From NCBI RefSeq assembly GCF_900129195.1, contig NZ_FQUY01000001.1, forward strand, positions 310,001 through 374,000: 64,000 bases of DNA. Reading direction: 5' to 3'. The position numbers and the translations under genes are program-made. The notes under the pieces were generated by a model, which was given only the letters and a program-made list of their open reading frames with translations, was not told the DNA's origin and ran no database searches. The first letter of the stretch is position 1, and every line of letters begins with the position of its first letter. Shown here in pieces: positions 16,946 through 26,192 of this stretch. The stretch comes from Desulforamulus putei DSM 12395. GTDB lineage: Bacteria; Bacillota; Desulfotomaculia; Desulfotomaculales; Desulfotomaculaceae.

Positions 16946-18067
16946 TTGAAACTCTACGAGTATATGGGCAAGGACATTTTTCGCAGGGAAGGAATCCCCG
17001 TGCCCCGGGGAAAAGCTTTCTTTTCCCCGGAGGGTGTGGCTGACTTTGTGTCCGGTTTGCCATCCGCTGTGGTAAAGAGCCAGGTGTTATCCGGCGGTCG
17101 GGGGAAGGCCGGGGGTATCAAGTTTCCCGGCACACCTGCTGAGGCAGAAGCAGCTGCCGGAGAATTGTTGTCAACGGTCATCAAAGACCTGCCGGTTCAT
17201 GCGGTACTGGTGGAGGAAAGACTCCAAATTGATAAAGAGTACTATGTGGCCATCACGGTAGACGGCGCCAGACGTAAGCCGCTGGTTATCGCCTCGGCCC
17301 ATGGCGGGGTGGACATTGAAGAAGTTGCAGAAGAGCATTTGGTTAAGATGCATGTGGATGTGCATGCAGGTCTGCAGCCTTACTTCGGCCGGGAAGTGGC
17401 CAGAAGAATGGGTTTGCCGCCTGACGAGGCCAGGCAGTTATCTCAATTGTTGGTAAAGATGTACCATCTGTTCCGCACCTATGACGCGGAACTGGTGGAA
17501 ATTAATCCCCTGGTGGTCAGCGGCAATCAACTGGTGGCTGCGGACGCCAAGATTACCCTTGACGACGAAGCGTCCTTCCGGTTTCCGGATTGGCTGCCCA
17601 GGGTGGAGGAACGGACGGAAAAAGAGCAAAGGGCCGCCGAGATCGGCATCTCCTTTGTGGAACTGGGCGGCGACATTGGGGTGATGGCCAACGGCGCAGG
17701 CATTACCATGGCTACCCTGGACATGATTCATCACTTTGGCGGCAGTCCCCGCAACTTTATGGATGCCGGCGGCGGCGCGGGTACCGAAGCCACGGCCAGG
17801 GCCCTGGAAATCCTGCTATCCACCAACCCAAAGGCCATTTTGGTGAATATTTTCGGCGGCATCACCCGCTGTGATGATGTGGCCAGAGCCTTTGCCAGGG
17901 TAAAAGAAACGGTGGGTATTCCGGTACCCATTGTGATTCGGCTGGTTGGCACCAATGAAGAGGCAGGGGTAGAAATATTAAAGCAGCAAGGCATCAACGC
18001 GTACCGCACCGTTCAGGATGCGGTGGCTAGGGCAGTGGAGCTGGCGGCAGGCAAGGAGGCAATATAG
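16946..18067 (+). CDS. sucC: Succinyl-CoA synthetase (ADP-forming) beta subunit
   Basis: ATP-grasp subunit that with SucD interconverts succinyl-CoA and succinate with nucleotide phosphorylation. The N-terminus MKLYEYMGKDIFRREGIPVP is typical. KSQVLSGGRGKAGGIKF is the nucleotide-binding loop, and VNIFGGITRCDDVA and RLVGTNEEAG lie in the C-terminal domain. TTG at 16946 with GGGGGA 7 nt upstream is the start; a GTG frame at 16919 adds nine atypical residues. It is 373 aa. It ends two bases before sucD. A different acyl-CoA (for example a short-chain acid) is possible. Confidence 0.88.
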   Translation: MKLYEYMGKDIFRREGIPVPRGKAFFSPEGVADFVSGLPSAVVKSQVLSGGRGKAGGIKFPGTPAEAEAAAGELLSTVIKDLPVHAVLVEERLQIDKEYYVAITVDGARRKPLVIASAHGGVDIEEVAEEHLVKMHVDVHAGLQPYFGREVARRMGLPPDEARQLSQLLVKMYHLFRTYDAELVEINPLVVSGNQLVAADAKITLDDEASFRFPDWLPRVEERTEKEQRAAEIGISFVELGGDIGVMANGAGITMATLDMIHHFGGSPRNFMDAGGGAGTEATARALEILLSTNPKAILVNIFGGITRCDDVARAFARVKETVGIPVPIVIRLVGTNEEAGVEILKQQGINAYRTVQDAVARAVELAAGKEAI

Positions 18068-18937
18068 ATGGCAGTTATTATCGATAAAGACAATGTAATC
18101 CTGGTGCAGGGGATCACCGGCAAGCAGGGGAGCTTCCATACCGCCCAGATGCTGGCCTATGGCGCTAGGGTGGCCGCCGGGGTCTCACCGGGCAAGGGAG
18201 GCTGGGAGGTACACGGCGTGCCTGTCTTTGACACGGTGGCCGAAGCAGTAGAAAAGCACCCCATTACCTCATCCATCATTTTCATACCGGCCCCCGGCGT
18301 GAAGGATGCCGCTTTGGAAGCCATGTCAGCAGGTATTAAAACCTTGGTTATTATCACAGAGCATGTGCCCCTGCACGATGAGCTGGATATCATGGCCTAT
18401 GCCGAAAAACTTAATGTTACCGTGATCGGTCCCAACACCTTTGGCATTATCTCTCCCGGACAGAGCAAAATGGGGATTATGCCCAACAGCATCTACACCC
18501 CCGGTCCGGTGGGTGTGGTGGCCCGCAGCGGCACCTTGAGTTATGAAATTGCCTACAACCTCACCGTCAACGGCATCGGCCAGTCCACCGTGGTGGGTTT
18601 GGGCGGCGACCGGGTGGTGGGCCTGTCCTTCACCGATGTGCTGGAAAAATTTGAGCGGGACCCCGAAACCAAAGTCGTGGTAGTGGTGGGCGAAATCGGT
18701 GGCAATGCCGAAGAAGAGGCCGCCCTCTATATTCGCCAAATGACCAAGCCGGTGGTGGCTTTCCTGGCCGGCAGATCCGCCCCTCCGGGCAAACGTATGG
18801 GACATGCCGGGGCCATTATCGAGCGGGGCAAAGGAACCTTTGCCAGCAAAGTGGCAGCCCTCACTGCCGCCGGCGCCAAGGTGGCCGTCCTGCCCTGGGA
18901 AGTAGCGGAACTGGTCAAGGAAGCGCTGGAAGGCTAG
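18068..18937 (+). CDS. sucD: Succinyl-CoA synthetase alpha subunit
   Basis: CoA-binding and phosphohistidine subunit. [13 protein letters not shown] is the CoA-binding Rossmann start. The active-site histidine lies in [10 protein letters not shown] near residue 245, and [25 protein letters not shown] is the central motif in parts. It is 289 aa, normal. AAGGAGG (18054-18060) at the end of sucC serves its ATG. With the kor genes earlier in the window it could form part of a branched or reductive TCA segment, though the two loci are 15 kb apart. Confidence 0.92.
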   Translation: MAVIIDKDNVILVQGITGKQGSFHTAQMLAYGARVAAGVSPGKGGWEVHGVPVFDTVAEAVEKHPITSSIIFIPAPGVKDAALEAMSAGIKTLVIITEHVPLHDELDIMAYAEKLNVTVIGPNTFGIISPGQSKMGIMPNSIYTPGPVGVVARSGTLSYEIAYNLTVNGIGQSTVVGLGGDRVVGLSFTDVLEKFERDPETKVVVVVGEIGGNAEEEAALYIRQMTKPVVAFLAGRSAPPGKRMGHAGAIIERGKGTFASKVAALTAAGAKVAVLPWEVAELVKEALEG

Positions 18938-19240
18938 GGGGTATTCCTCTCTGGTCTGGCCATTAGCAGTCAGCCCTCGGCCATCGGCTATAAAAAAGAA
19001 CCAATAACTTGATAAACGGGTACCGGCTACCATGGGTTAAGTTATTTTAGGCTAAGAAGCAGCACCGGGGCTAGCCTTCAGCTATCAGACTTTGGCTAAA
19101 GTATGCATATAAGGCAAGTAGGAGGCCCGTTGATAACCCGGATGCCTGGCGTATGAAATGTTTATTTATTTTCATTGAGGTATAAGCTAAATAGTGCCGG
19201 TTATTGAATTCAAACGGAATCAATTATAGGAGTTGATACC
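18938..19240 (+). other. Non-coding gap with degenerate GGCYATCRGC-type repeats
   Basis: No credible gene. The left part holds repeated words such as GGCCATTAGCAGTCAGCC, CGGCCATCGGCTAT and CTTCAGCTATCAG, resembling decayed short repeats. The final 15 bases contain the AGGAG ribosome site of the next gene. No clear terminator is seen after sucD. Confidence 0.4.
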
Positions 19241-19930
19241 ATGCGTCTTACCTTTTTGGGACATGCTGCTTTTTTGCTGGAAGCGGAGGGGGTAACCATC
19301 GCCATTGACCCCTTTATTACCGGCAACCCTGCGGCTCCCGCCGGTGTAAATATTAAGGCCGATTATATCCTGGTCAGCCACGGACACGGGGACCACGTAG
19401 GAGACGCCGTGGCAATAGCGAAGCAATCCGGCGGCACCATTGTGTCGGTTTATGAATTGGCCAACTACTGTGCCCGCCAGGGAACCAAGGTCCATCCCAT
19501 GCATATCGGGGGCGCCTGTGATTTCGGGCCCTTTAAGGTAAAACTAACCCAGGCCTTGCATGGCAGTTCTGCCGGCGGGGATACCGGTCCTGCGGAATAT
19601 CTGGGGAACCCCTGCGGGTTTCTCGTCACTGTCGGTGGCAAAACCATCTACCATGCAGGGGATACCGGCTTATTCGGTGATATGGCATTAATCGGTCGTT
19701 TAAACTCCATTGATGTGGCCCTGCTGCCCATCGGGGATAACTTCACCATGGGACCGGCAGACGCCCTGGAGGCCGTGAAGATGCTGAATCCCCAACAGGT
19801 GGTTCCCATGCACTACAATACCTGGCCCCTGATTGCCCAGGACCCCGCAGCCTTTAAAAAGGCCGTGGAAGAACAGACTGCTGCCAGGGTGACCATTCTT
19901 CAGCCGGGCGAATCTTTAAAAATGGGATAA
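19241..19930 (+). CDS. UPF0173 metal-dependent hydrolase (metallo-beta-lactamase fold)
   Basis: A 229-aa cytoplasmic protein of the UPF0173/YtkL family. It has the zinc motif SHGHGDHVGD near residue 49, a histidine at TQALHGSS, YHAGDTGLFGDM, and the final PMHYNTWP. The exact substrate of this family is unknown. AGGAG is placed normally before the ATG. It stands alone and is followed by a strong terminator. Confidence 0.9.
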   Translation: MRLTFLGHAAFLLEAEGVTIAIDPFITGNPAAPAGVNIKADYILVSHGHGDHVGDAVAIAKQSGGTIVSVYELANYCARQGTKVHPMHIGGACDFGPFKVKLTQALHGSSAGGDTGPAEYLGNPCGFLVTVGGKTIYHAGDTGLFGDMALIGRLNSIDVALLPIGDNFTMGPADALEAVKMLNPQQVVPMHYNTWPLIAQDPAAFKKAVEEQTAARVTILQPGESLKMG

Positions 19931-19935
19931 TATAC

Positions 19936-19978
19936 AAACAAGCCTGCACAGTCATTGAACTGCCAGGCTTGTTTTATT
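19936..19978 (+). terminator. Rho-independent terminator
   Basis: ACAAGCCTG (19938-19946) pairs with CAGGCTTGT (19964-19972), enclosing an inner CAGT/ACTG, followed by TTTATT. It lies between convergent genes and may work in both directions. Confidence 0.75.
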
Positions 19979-20013
19979 GTATAAACGCCTATACACCGTC
20001 CAGGGGATCTTAT

Positions 20014-20448
20014 TTATTCTTCCCAAACCTTCACTTCTTTCATCTTGTCACCGGGTTTAATTTGGTCAACATATTCCATACCCTCAACCACTTTCCCGAA
20101 GACCGTATGTACGCCATCTAAATGGGGGAACGCGTCATAGCAAATGAAGAACTGGCTGCCGCCGGTGTCTTTGCCGGCATGGGCCATGGATAAAGCGCCT
20201 CTTACATGCTTGTGCGGGTTGCCCTTGGTTTCGCACTTGATGGTGTAGCCGGGACCGCCGGTGCCGGTGCCGTAAGGACACCCCCCCTGGGCCACAAAAC
20301 CGGGGATAACGCGGTGGAAGGTAAGTCCGTTGTAAAACCCTTCGTTGGCTAATTTTTCAAAGTTAGCCACGGTTCCGGGGGCTGCTTCATCAAAAAATTC
20401 AATCATAATTTTCCCGCCCTTTTCCAGTTCGATACTGCCCTTCTTCAA
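20014..20448 (-). CDS. Peptidyl-prolyl cis-trans isomerase, cyclophilin type
   Basis: Cytoplasmic protein-folding enzyme of 144 aa. Cyclophilin motifs are [37 protein letters not shown] and [12 protein letters not shown] reading from 20478 is possible, but the ribosome site GAGGAGG lies inside it, 8 nt before a TTG at 20448. The resulting N-terminus [14 protein letters not shown] matches the family, so TTG is chosen. Confidence 0.9.
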   Translation of the reverse strand: MKKGSIELEKGGKIMIEFFDEAAPGTVANFEKLANEGFYNGLTFHRVIPGFVAQGGCPYGTGTGGPGYTIKCETKGNPHKHVRGALSMAHAGKDTGGSQFFICYDAFPHLDGVHTVFGKVVEGMEYVDQIKPGDKMKEVKVWEE

Positions 20449-20522
20449 AAGAGTACCCTCCTCATAAATAAACTCCAATTCATTCTACTACAGAAACCAT
20501 TCCCAGGCAAATAACAACAAGC

Positions 20523-20600
20523 AAATTCAAGTCGGGGACGGTTCTTGACTTGAATTTGTCTTTTTAAATTCTAGTCAAAGAACGTCCCCGACTTGAATTT
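20523..20600. repeat. Long imperfect inverted repeat, REP-like element
   Basis: Left arm 20523-20550 and right arm 20573-20600 are reverse complements over 28 bases except for one shifted G/T, with a 22-nt AT-rich centre. The core word GTCGGGGACG with TTCTT(T)GACT looks like the mobile REP/MITE-type repeats I recall from clostridia and their relatives. The right arm overlaps the stop codon of the minus-strand gene at 20599. Confidence 0.7.
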
Positions 20601-20949
20601 ATTTGGATTGTAAGTTTTTCATTTGATGAACAGCAGACTGCCAGTTTGCAGGGTCTTTAAGCTTGTCTAAAATTTCCGGGTATAATGGGTGGTTGGCAAG
20701 TTCCTTTAAGGATTCACCCAGCTGCAGGGTTTCCTGGACCCAGCGGGAGCGGGGCAGGCTGCCGGTGAGTTCCACCAGCGCCAAATCTTCCCGGGTCTTA
20801 TACCACAGTAAAACCAGCGGGTGCAGCCCCGGTGCCCCTTCCGGGTTCCAACCGTTAATTTTATGAACTTCTCTTTTAATCAGGTCCGGTCCTAGGGCCC
20901 CTTCCAATAGGCTCAGGGCTTCCCTGAGCCGGTCAGTTTCTGTGTTCAT
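20599..20949 (-). CDS. Hypothetical protein, 116 aa
   Basis: Not recognised. The product is hydrophilic, alpha-helical and without Cys, signal peptide or membrane segment. It contains LREALSLLEGALGPDLIKREV and a tryptophan-rich mid section (INGWNPEG, LVLLWYKTRED). The start at 20949 has GGAGG 8 nt upstream; the frame extends to 20988 but without a ribosome site there. Its last codon lies in the inverted repeat at 20523-20600, which may have shortened or replaced the original 3' end. Confidence 0.6.
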   Translation of the reverse strand: MNTETDRLREALSLLEGALGPDLIKREVHKINGWNPEGAPGLHPLVLLWYKTREDLALVELTGSLPRSRWVQETLQLGESLKELANHPLYPEILDKLKDPANWQSAVHQMKNLQSK

Positions 20950-21117
20950 AACAGAATCCTCCCATATGTAAAAGTAATCCTTCCTCAATTATACCAAATC
21001 TCATCAATGAAGCTTCCCTATGGTTTACACCTTCGGTATAATTATTTTGTTTAGGCAGGAACTCCGATTCCGTCAATCGAAAATGGTTGTTAGCAGAAGG
21101 TTGGGGGTAATGATGGT

Positions 21118-23916
21118 ATGTTAACCTTTGTGGCATTGGACCTGGAAACCACCGGTCTAAACTGTTGGAGTGACGATATCATTGAGATTGGGCTGGTAAA
21201 AGTCATTGACGGCCAGGAAGTGGATCGCTTTCAGTCCCTGGTTCGTCCGAAGGGTTCACTGCCGGTGAGAATAAAACGCCTGACGGGCCTGCGAGATGAG
21301 GATTTTAGCGAAGCGCCGGCGTTAAACGAAATCTTGTCCGGGGTTTTATCCTTTATTGCCGATTTACCCCTGGTGGGGCACAATATCAAATTTGATCGGG
21401 ACTTTTTAGCCGCCGCAGCCAGGCGTCCCCTTGCTAATGACCTTTATGATACCCTGGAACTGGCCAAATATTTACTTCCTTCGGCCGGTAACCACCGGCT
21501 GGGTGAATTGTGTAAAGAACTTAATATCGCAATGAATCACCGGCACCGGGCACTGGATGACGCCCTTGGCGCCGCCCGGCTGCTGGTGACTTTGCTGGAA
21601 CGCTTGGAGAAATTTGAAGCGGATTTAGTCTGGCAGTTGAGCCAGCTGCTCAAGCAGGCAGGTTCCGCCTGGTACCCGGTATTAGAGGCATTGAGCGGCA
21701 GAATCATCAAACAGTTTCCTGACAGGAAAATAACCCACCGGGTGCCGGGCGCCCGCGTCGAGGAGGTTCCCGTCAAAGACAGGCCCCAGCAGGAAAAGAA
21801 ACCGGTCTCTTTCGAGGAGTGCATGACTGTCCTGGGACCGGACGGGGCCCTGGCAGCCACGCTGCCGAGGTTTCATTACCGTCCCCAACAGTGTGATATG
21901 GTAGACCATGTGGTAAAGGGTCTTAATGAGAATAAATTTGTCCTGGTGGAGGCCGGGACAGGCACCGGCAAATCACTGGCTTATCTGGTGCCGGCCATCC
22001 GATGGGCCAGGCAGAACGTCGAACGGGTTCTCATCACCACCCACACCATTACCCTGCAAGAGCAGCTGTGGAATAAGGACCTCCCCCTGTTGGCCAATCT
22101 GCCGGACTTTGAGTTCACAGCCGCTTTAATGAAGGGCCGGAACAATTATTTATGTCTCCGCCGCTGGTCGGCTTTAATGTCGGAAGCTTACCACCAGCCG
22201 GAAGAAGCCCAATTCCTGGCGAAAATCCTGGTTTGGCTTTATGAAACCACCACCGGGGACAAAAGCGAGCTGGCCATTTCCTACCAGGAACTGGAATATT
22301 GGACAGCTGTGTGCTGCGAAAGTGACGGCTGTTTGGGCAACCGCTGCCGATATTTTAAAGAACAGTGTTTTTTTATGGCGGCCCGGCGCAGGGCAGACAG
22401 GGCGGATATTATGGTTGTCAATCATTCCTTGCTGCTCAGCGATGTCAACGCCGACAATAGGGTTCTGCCGGGCTACGGTCCTCTCATTATCGATGAGGCC
22501 CATCATTTAGAGGACTGCGCCACCGAGCACCTGGGCAGAACAACCGGTCGCACGGAAGTGATCCGGTGGATCTCGGTGGCTGGGAAACAACTGGGGAAAC
22601 TGGACAGTTTTACGGTGGCTTATGACCACAACGGTTGGCAAAACCTCATCAGCCAGTCTGCCGAAACAAGACAGAGATGCAGGGAAGCAGCCGTCACCTT
22701 CTTCGAAATGTTATCCCGCTGGATGGAAAACAGCGCAGGAGGCGGTGAAGGTCGGTACACTCTGAGATTCGGTGCGGCAGGGAATTCAGAGGGGATTCCC
22801 TGTTTGCCGGCGCCATTGGATTCTGAACTGGATAACCTGCTGGTCAACCTGCGTTCCCTGTGTCAACTGATGGTAAAGGTCGGCGACCGGCTGGCAGAAG
22901 GAGCCGCCTTTGCGGAGGATGTACCGGGTCTCGCCAGGGACCTGATGGCCTGGGCCTCCGTAGGTGAGGATTTAGCCCATAACCTTGAATGGATCTGCCG
23001 CCATCATGAAGAGGATAATGTTTACTGGGTGGAGGGGGGCGGCGGCGAACATTCCGAAGTGGTTTTACGGGCCGCGCCCATTGATGTGGGTCCGCTGCTG
23101 CAGGCTAAATTGTTTTCGGAACCACGCCCGGTTATTTTGACCTCTGCCACCATGACGGTTGACGGAAGTTTTAAGCATTTTATAAAAAGCATCGGGTTAG
23201 ATGCAATCCCTACAGACAGGATTATTGAAAAACAGTTGGATTCTCCCTTTAACTATGCAGAACAGGCCCTGTTGTGTGCCGCCAGGGATATCGCACAGCC
23301 CGCACAAATGGGCGACAGCCCCTATCACGATGAGCTGGCCCGGGCTATTTACAGTATTTCACTGGCCGCCGAGGGCCGCACGCTGGTTCTCTTTACTTCC
23401 CACCGCTCCCTGCGGGAGGTTTACCACCGGTTAAAGGATCCTTACGAAAGGGCAGATATTTGTTTGCTTGGACATGAATTGGACGGCAGCCGGCGTCGGT
23501 TGGTGGAACAGTTCATGGAAGGGAAGCGCACAGTGCTCTTTGGTGCAGCCAGTTTCTGGGAAGGGGTGGATATCCCGGGGGAGGCGTTATCCTGTGTCAT
23601 TATCGTTAAACTACCCTTTGCGCCACCAAACCACCCGGTATTGGAAGCCAGGCTGCAAAAAATTGCCCGGCAGGGGAGAAATGGCTTTCAGGATTACCAA
23701 ATTCCCCAGGCGGTAATCAAATTCAAACAGGGTTTTGGACGATTGATTCGGGACGCCCGGGATAAGGGAGTGGTGGTGATTTTGGATGGCCGTTTGGTAG
23801 AAAAAAAGTACGGGGCAAAATTTTTTAATTCCCTGCCCTTGGGAGAACATTTTCGAGGCAGTTGGCAACAGATCGTGACCAAAGTAAAATTTTGGTTAAC
23901 AGGCAAGGAAGAATAA
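21118..23916 (+). CDS. dinG: DinG-type helicase with N-terminal DnaQ-like exonuclease
   Basis: A 932-aa fusion. Residues 1-165 are a DEDDh exonuclease (DLETTG, GHNIKFDRDF, HRALDDALGAARLL). The rest is an XPD/DinG superfamily 2 helicase: Walker A EAGTGTGKS near 280, a four-cysteine Fe-S region (CCESDGCLGNRCRYFKEQC), Walker B IDEAHH, LTSATM, and the C-terminal motifs FWEGVDIPGE and QGFGRLIRD. Probably acts in DNA repair or resolution of damaged structures. The start follows GGGGGT and a GATGGT. This fusion is common in Firmicutes. Confidence 0.92.
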   Translation: MLTFVALDLETTGLNCWSDDIIEIGLVKVIDGQEVDRFQSLVRPKGSLPVRIKRLTGLRDEDFSEAPALNEILSGVLSFIADLPLVGHNIKFDRDFLAAAARRPLANDLYDTLELAKYLLPSAGNHRLGELCKELNIAMNHRHRALDDALGAARLLVTLLERLEKFEADLVWQLSQLLKQAGSAWYPVLEALSGRIIKQFPDRKITHRVPGARVEEVPVKDRPQQEKKPVSFEECMTVLGPDGALAATLPRFHYRPQQCDMVDHVVKGLNENKFVLVEAGTGTGKSLAYLVPAIRWARQNVERVLITTHTITLQEQLWNKDLPLLANLPDFEFTAALMKGRNNYLCLRRWSALMSEAYHQPEEAQFLAKILVWLYETTTGDKSELAISYQELEYWTAVCCESDGCLGNRCRYFKEQCFFMAARRRADRADIMVVNHSLLLSDVNADNRVLPGYGPLIIDEAHHLEDCATEHLGRTTGRTEVIRWISVAGKQLGKLDSFTVAYDHNGWQNLISQSAETRQRCREAAVTFFEMLSRWMENSAGGGEGRYTLRFGAAGNSEGIPCLPAPLDSELDNLLVNLRSLCQLMVKVGDRLAEGAAFAEDVPGLARDLMAWASVGEDLAHNLEWICRHHEEDNVYWVEGGGGEHSEVVLRAAPIDVGPLLQAKLFSEPRPVILTSATMTVDGSFKHFIKSIGLDAIPTDRIIEKQLDSPFNYAEQALLCAARDIAQPAQMGDSPYHDELARAIYSISLAAEGRTLVLFTSHRSLREVYHRLKDPYERADICLLGHELDGSRRRLVEQFMEGKRTVLFGAASFWEGVDIPGEALSCVIIVKLPFAPPNHPVLEARLQKIARQGRNGFQDYQIPQAVIKFKQGFGRLIRDARDKGVVVILDGRLVEKKYGAKFFNSLPLGEHFRGSWQQIVTKVKFWLTGKEE

Positions 23917-24011
23917 TTTGGCATACCTCTTTTACTTCGGTCAACGGGATGCTAAAATAAAGTAATGCAGAATGTGTTTCTGTTGCAAATACCATGACGG
24001 GGAGGTTCCCG

Positions 24012-24515
24012 ATGAAGGGACAACACATACCCAGTTTGTTTACACTGGGAAACTTGTTATTTGGAGTCTTTGCCCTGGTACTGGCACTGGATCAAGAGTA
24101 CATTCAAGGGGGGTTAATGGTCCTGCTGGCCGGCGTGATGGATTATCTGGACGGCAAAGTGGCCAGAAAACTCCAGGTAGCGTCCGATTTTGGCAAGGAA
24201 TTAGATTCCCTGGCAGATCTGGTTTCCTTTGGCGTGGCCCCGGCCATCCTGGCCTATGCACTGCAATTATCGGATTGGGGCTATTGGGGATTGGCCATCG
24301 CATTGGCCTTCGTCATGTGTGGCGCCTTACGATTAGCCCGTTTTAATGTGACTACCTTTAGCGGAAGCTTTATGGGGGTTCCCATCACAGCAGCCGGCGG
24401 CATTGTGGCCCTAATAATTATTTACCTGGGTAAACTGCCGGTTTTGGTACTCCCCATGGCCATGCTGTTGCTCTCTTATTTGATGATCAGTAAAATTAAA
24501 GTGCCAAAGTTCTAA
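24012..24515 (+). CDS. pssA: CDP-diacylglycerol--serine O-phosphatidyltransferase
   Basis: Membrane enzyme making phosphatidylserine from CDP-diacylglycerol and L-serine, the precursor of phosphatidylethanolamine. The CDP-alcohol phosphotransferase motif DYLDGKVAR...G...D...D is complete (near residues 40-65). It has about five membrane helices and is 167 aa. GGAGG at 24000-24004 fits the ATG at 24012; an upstream ATG at 23994 does not. It is followed by spoVM; psd is not adjacent. Confidence 0.88.
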   Translation: MKGQHIPSLFTLGNLLFGVFALVLALDQEYIQGGLMVLLAGVMDYLDGKVARKLQVASDFGKELDSLADLVSFGVAPAILAYALQLSDWGYWGLAIALAFVMCGALRLARFNVTTFSGSFMGVPITAAGGIVALIIIYLGKLPVLVLPMAMLLLSYLMISKIKVPKF

Positions 24516-24635
24516 CGAACCTGCAATCCAGTGGTATTTTTTTCTCCTGGTCGTCATATTGTTACACAGATGCACAAATTCAGCCCCAATCAAATAATAT
24601 GAAAAAGAATTCAAAATTAATGAGGGGTGATCGGA

Positions 24636-24701
24636 ATGCGCGTGTACTTTGTACGGCTTCCCAATCTTATACGTTCTATCCTGTTAAAAATCTGGAATTA
24701 G
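24636..24701 (+). CDS. spoVM: Stage V sporulation protein SpoVM, 21 aa
   Basis: A 21-codon gene with a very good ribosome site (GGGGTGATC at 24624-24632). The peptide MRVYFVRLPNLIRSILLKIWN matches the B. subtilis SpoVM pattern M-K-F-Y-x-I-K-L-P-K-F-L-x-x-I, including Tyr4, the LP pair and an amphipathic C-terminal helix. SpoVM recognises the convex forespore membrane and anchors SpoIVA for coat assembly. It is shorter than the 26-aa B. subtilis peptide. A hairpin follows directly. Confidence 0.78.
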   Translation: MRVYFVRLPNLIRSILLKIWN

Positions 24702-24704
24702 TTT

Positions 24705-24729
24705 CAAGGCAGGCCTTTGGCTTGCCTTG
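24705..24729 (+). terminator. Hairpin after spoVM
   Basis: CAAGGCA-GCC...GGC-TGCCTTG forms an approximately 10-bp stem with a TTT loop, four bases after the spoVM stop. There is no T run, so termination may be weak or the hairpin may stabilise the mRNA. Confidence 0.5.
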
Positions 24730-24783
24730 AATCATCTTGAGCCCTTTTAAGTTGAAAAACAATGAAATTATTCTTACAAAGGA

Positions 24784-26175
24784 TTGGTCAGGGCAGGATT
24801 CATACAAGTCGTGTCGTATTTACAATATATAACAAATTTGCCATACTTCATACAATTATCACTATATGCCTTTGGTGAAATACTAGCGAAGAAGGTGCTT
24901 TCTCTGACCAATCAATTATGGGTATTCGTTTTTATTTCAGTCATAGCGGTGCTTGGTTTTACTCGTTGGTTGAGTGAAGCCCTGGGGCTTCATGTATTGG
25001 TTTCCTACTGTTTTGACATACTGCTAACGGCAGGCGCCTTCATGTTCCTTTACAGGCGTGCCCGTGCAGACAGAATCAAATTACAGGATCAAATAAAAGC
25101 CTTACGGGAACCAAACAAACAACCTGTTTGCAACGGGTTCATCGAGGACCTGCCGGTTGCTTTAATTATTGCGGACAATAACGGCCAAATTACCGCTATA
25201 AACCATTTGGCCAGGGAAATTTGCGGCATCTCCCAGGAGGAAGGCCCCATCAACATTTTCCATCTGTCTTATGATGCCGACACCCCTTTGCATTTCCTGT
25301 CCCAAACCTTGCAAGGGAAGCAGGTGTACCATGAACAGCATTATACCTGTCAGCGGGAAGACGACTTGAAATACTATATTTTAAGCACAGCGGAAATTTT
25401 AAAGAATGGGGAAAAACCGTCCGGTGCCATGTTAATTGCCCTGCCTGTGTCGGAACAATCCTTTTTGAGCAGGCATTTAAGCCAGCGGGGAAAGTTAGCC
25501 ATGATCGGGGAACTGGCCGCCGGAACGGCCCACGAAATCCGCAACCCGCTGACCTCTGTCAGGGGACTGATTCAAATTTTATCCCGGCGTTTTGCTGACG
25601 ACGACCCGACCAGGGAATATATTTCGGTTATGCTGACTGAGATTGACCAGATTAACAATATCATTAAAGAACTGTTGCTGTTAGCACGCCGCACCACACC
25701 AAATCTTAGTTTTGCTTCACTGCCGTCCGTGCTGGATCATGTTTTGCTGCTGGTGGAAGCAGAGGCAACCCGCCGGGGAATTAAAGTTGATAAACAATAT
25801 AACCACGAGCTGCCGTTGATTGTGCTGGACGAAGACCAGATCAAACAGGTATTCTGGCACCTGGCAACCAACGCCATCCATGCCATGCCCTGCGGGGGGA
25901 AATTGACGGTTGCGGCCCGTTATGTGGACGCTGAACACGCCATTGAAATTACTTTTACAGACACCGGGACAGGCATCCCCAAGGAACACATGGCCCAGAT
26001 TTTTCATCCCTTCTTCACCACCCGACCCGAGGGGACCGGTTTGGGGTTGCCGGTCAGTTACCAAATCGTGGACAACCACGGAGGTAAGTTATCTGTAAAA
26101 TCGGTGCCAGGCAAGGGGAGTTCCTTTATCGTTAAACTCCCCCTGGTCAACTGTGAAAAAACAAAGGCCTCTTAG
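24784..26175 (+). CDS. Membrane sensor histidine kinase, sporulation-kinase type
   Basis: Two N-terminal membrane helices (about residues 42-65 and 70-95), a PAS-like domain (near 115-225), a HisKA domain with GTAHEIRNPL and an HATPase domain with NAIHAMP, DTGTGIP and EGTGLGLPVS. The architecture resembles Firmicute sporulation kinases feeding Spo0A. No response regulator gene is adjacent, as is usual for these orphan kinases. The start is uncertain: the TTG at 24784 overlaps AAAGGA, and a GTG at 24811 with a more distant GCAGGA is also possible. It ends in the hairpin shared with the convergent gene. Confidence 0.82.
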   Translation: MVRAGFIQVVSYLQYITNLPYFIQLSLYAFGEILAKKVLSLTNQLWVFVFISVIAVLGFTRWLSEALGLHVLVSYCFDILLTAGAFMFLYRRARADRIKLQDQIKALREPNKQPVCNGFIEDLPVALIIADNNGQITAINHLAREICGISQEEGPINIFHLSYDADTPLHFLSQTLQGKQVYHEQHYTCQREDDLKYYILSTAEILKNGEKPSGAMLIALPVSEQSFLSRHLSQRGKLAMIGELAAGTAHEIRNPLTSVRGLIQILSRRFADDDPTREYISVMLTEIDQINNIIKELLLLARRTTPNLSFASLPSVLDHVLLLVEAEATRRGIKVDKQYNHELPLIVLDEDQIKQVFWHLATNAIHAMPCGGKLTVAARYVDAEHAIEITFTDTGTGIPKEHMAQIFHPFFTTRPEGTGLGLPVSYQIVDNHGGKLSVKSVPGKGSSFIVKLPLVNCEKTKAS

Positions 26176-26192
26176 CATCATGCTAAGAGGCC
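26155..26192 (-). terminator. Terminator for the minus-strand membrane gene
   Basis: GGCCTCTTAGCA and TGCTAAGAGGCC (26166-26192) form a 12-bp perfect stem with a TCA loop. On the minus strand it is followed by TTTGTTTTTT. The stem contains the stop codons of both convergent genes. Confidence 0.75.

Noticed and set aside
18326-19033. 235-aa open frame antisense to sucD
   Set aside because: It lies wholly opposite a well-supported gene, has no ribosome site, and its sequence reads as low-complexity H, G and A-rich translation of the sucD complement.
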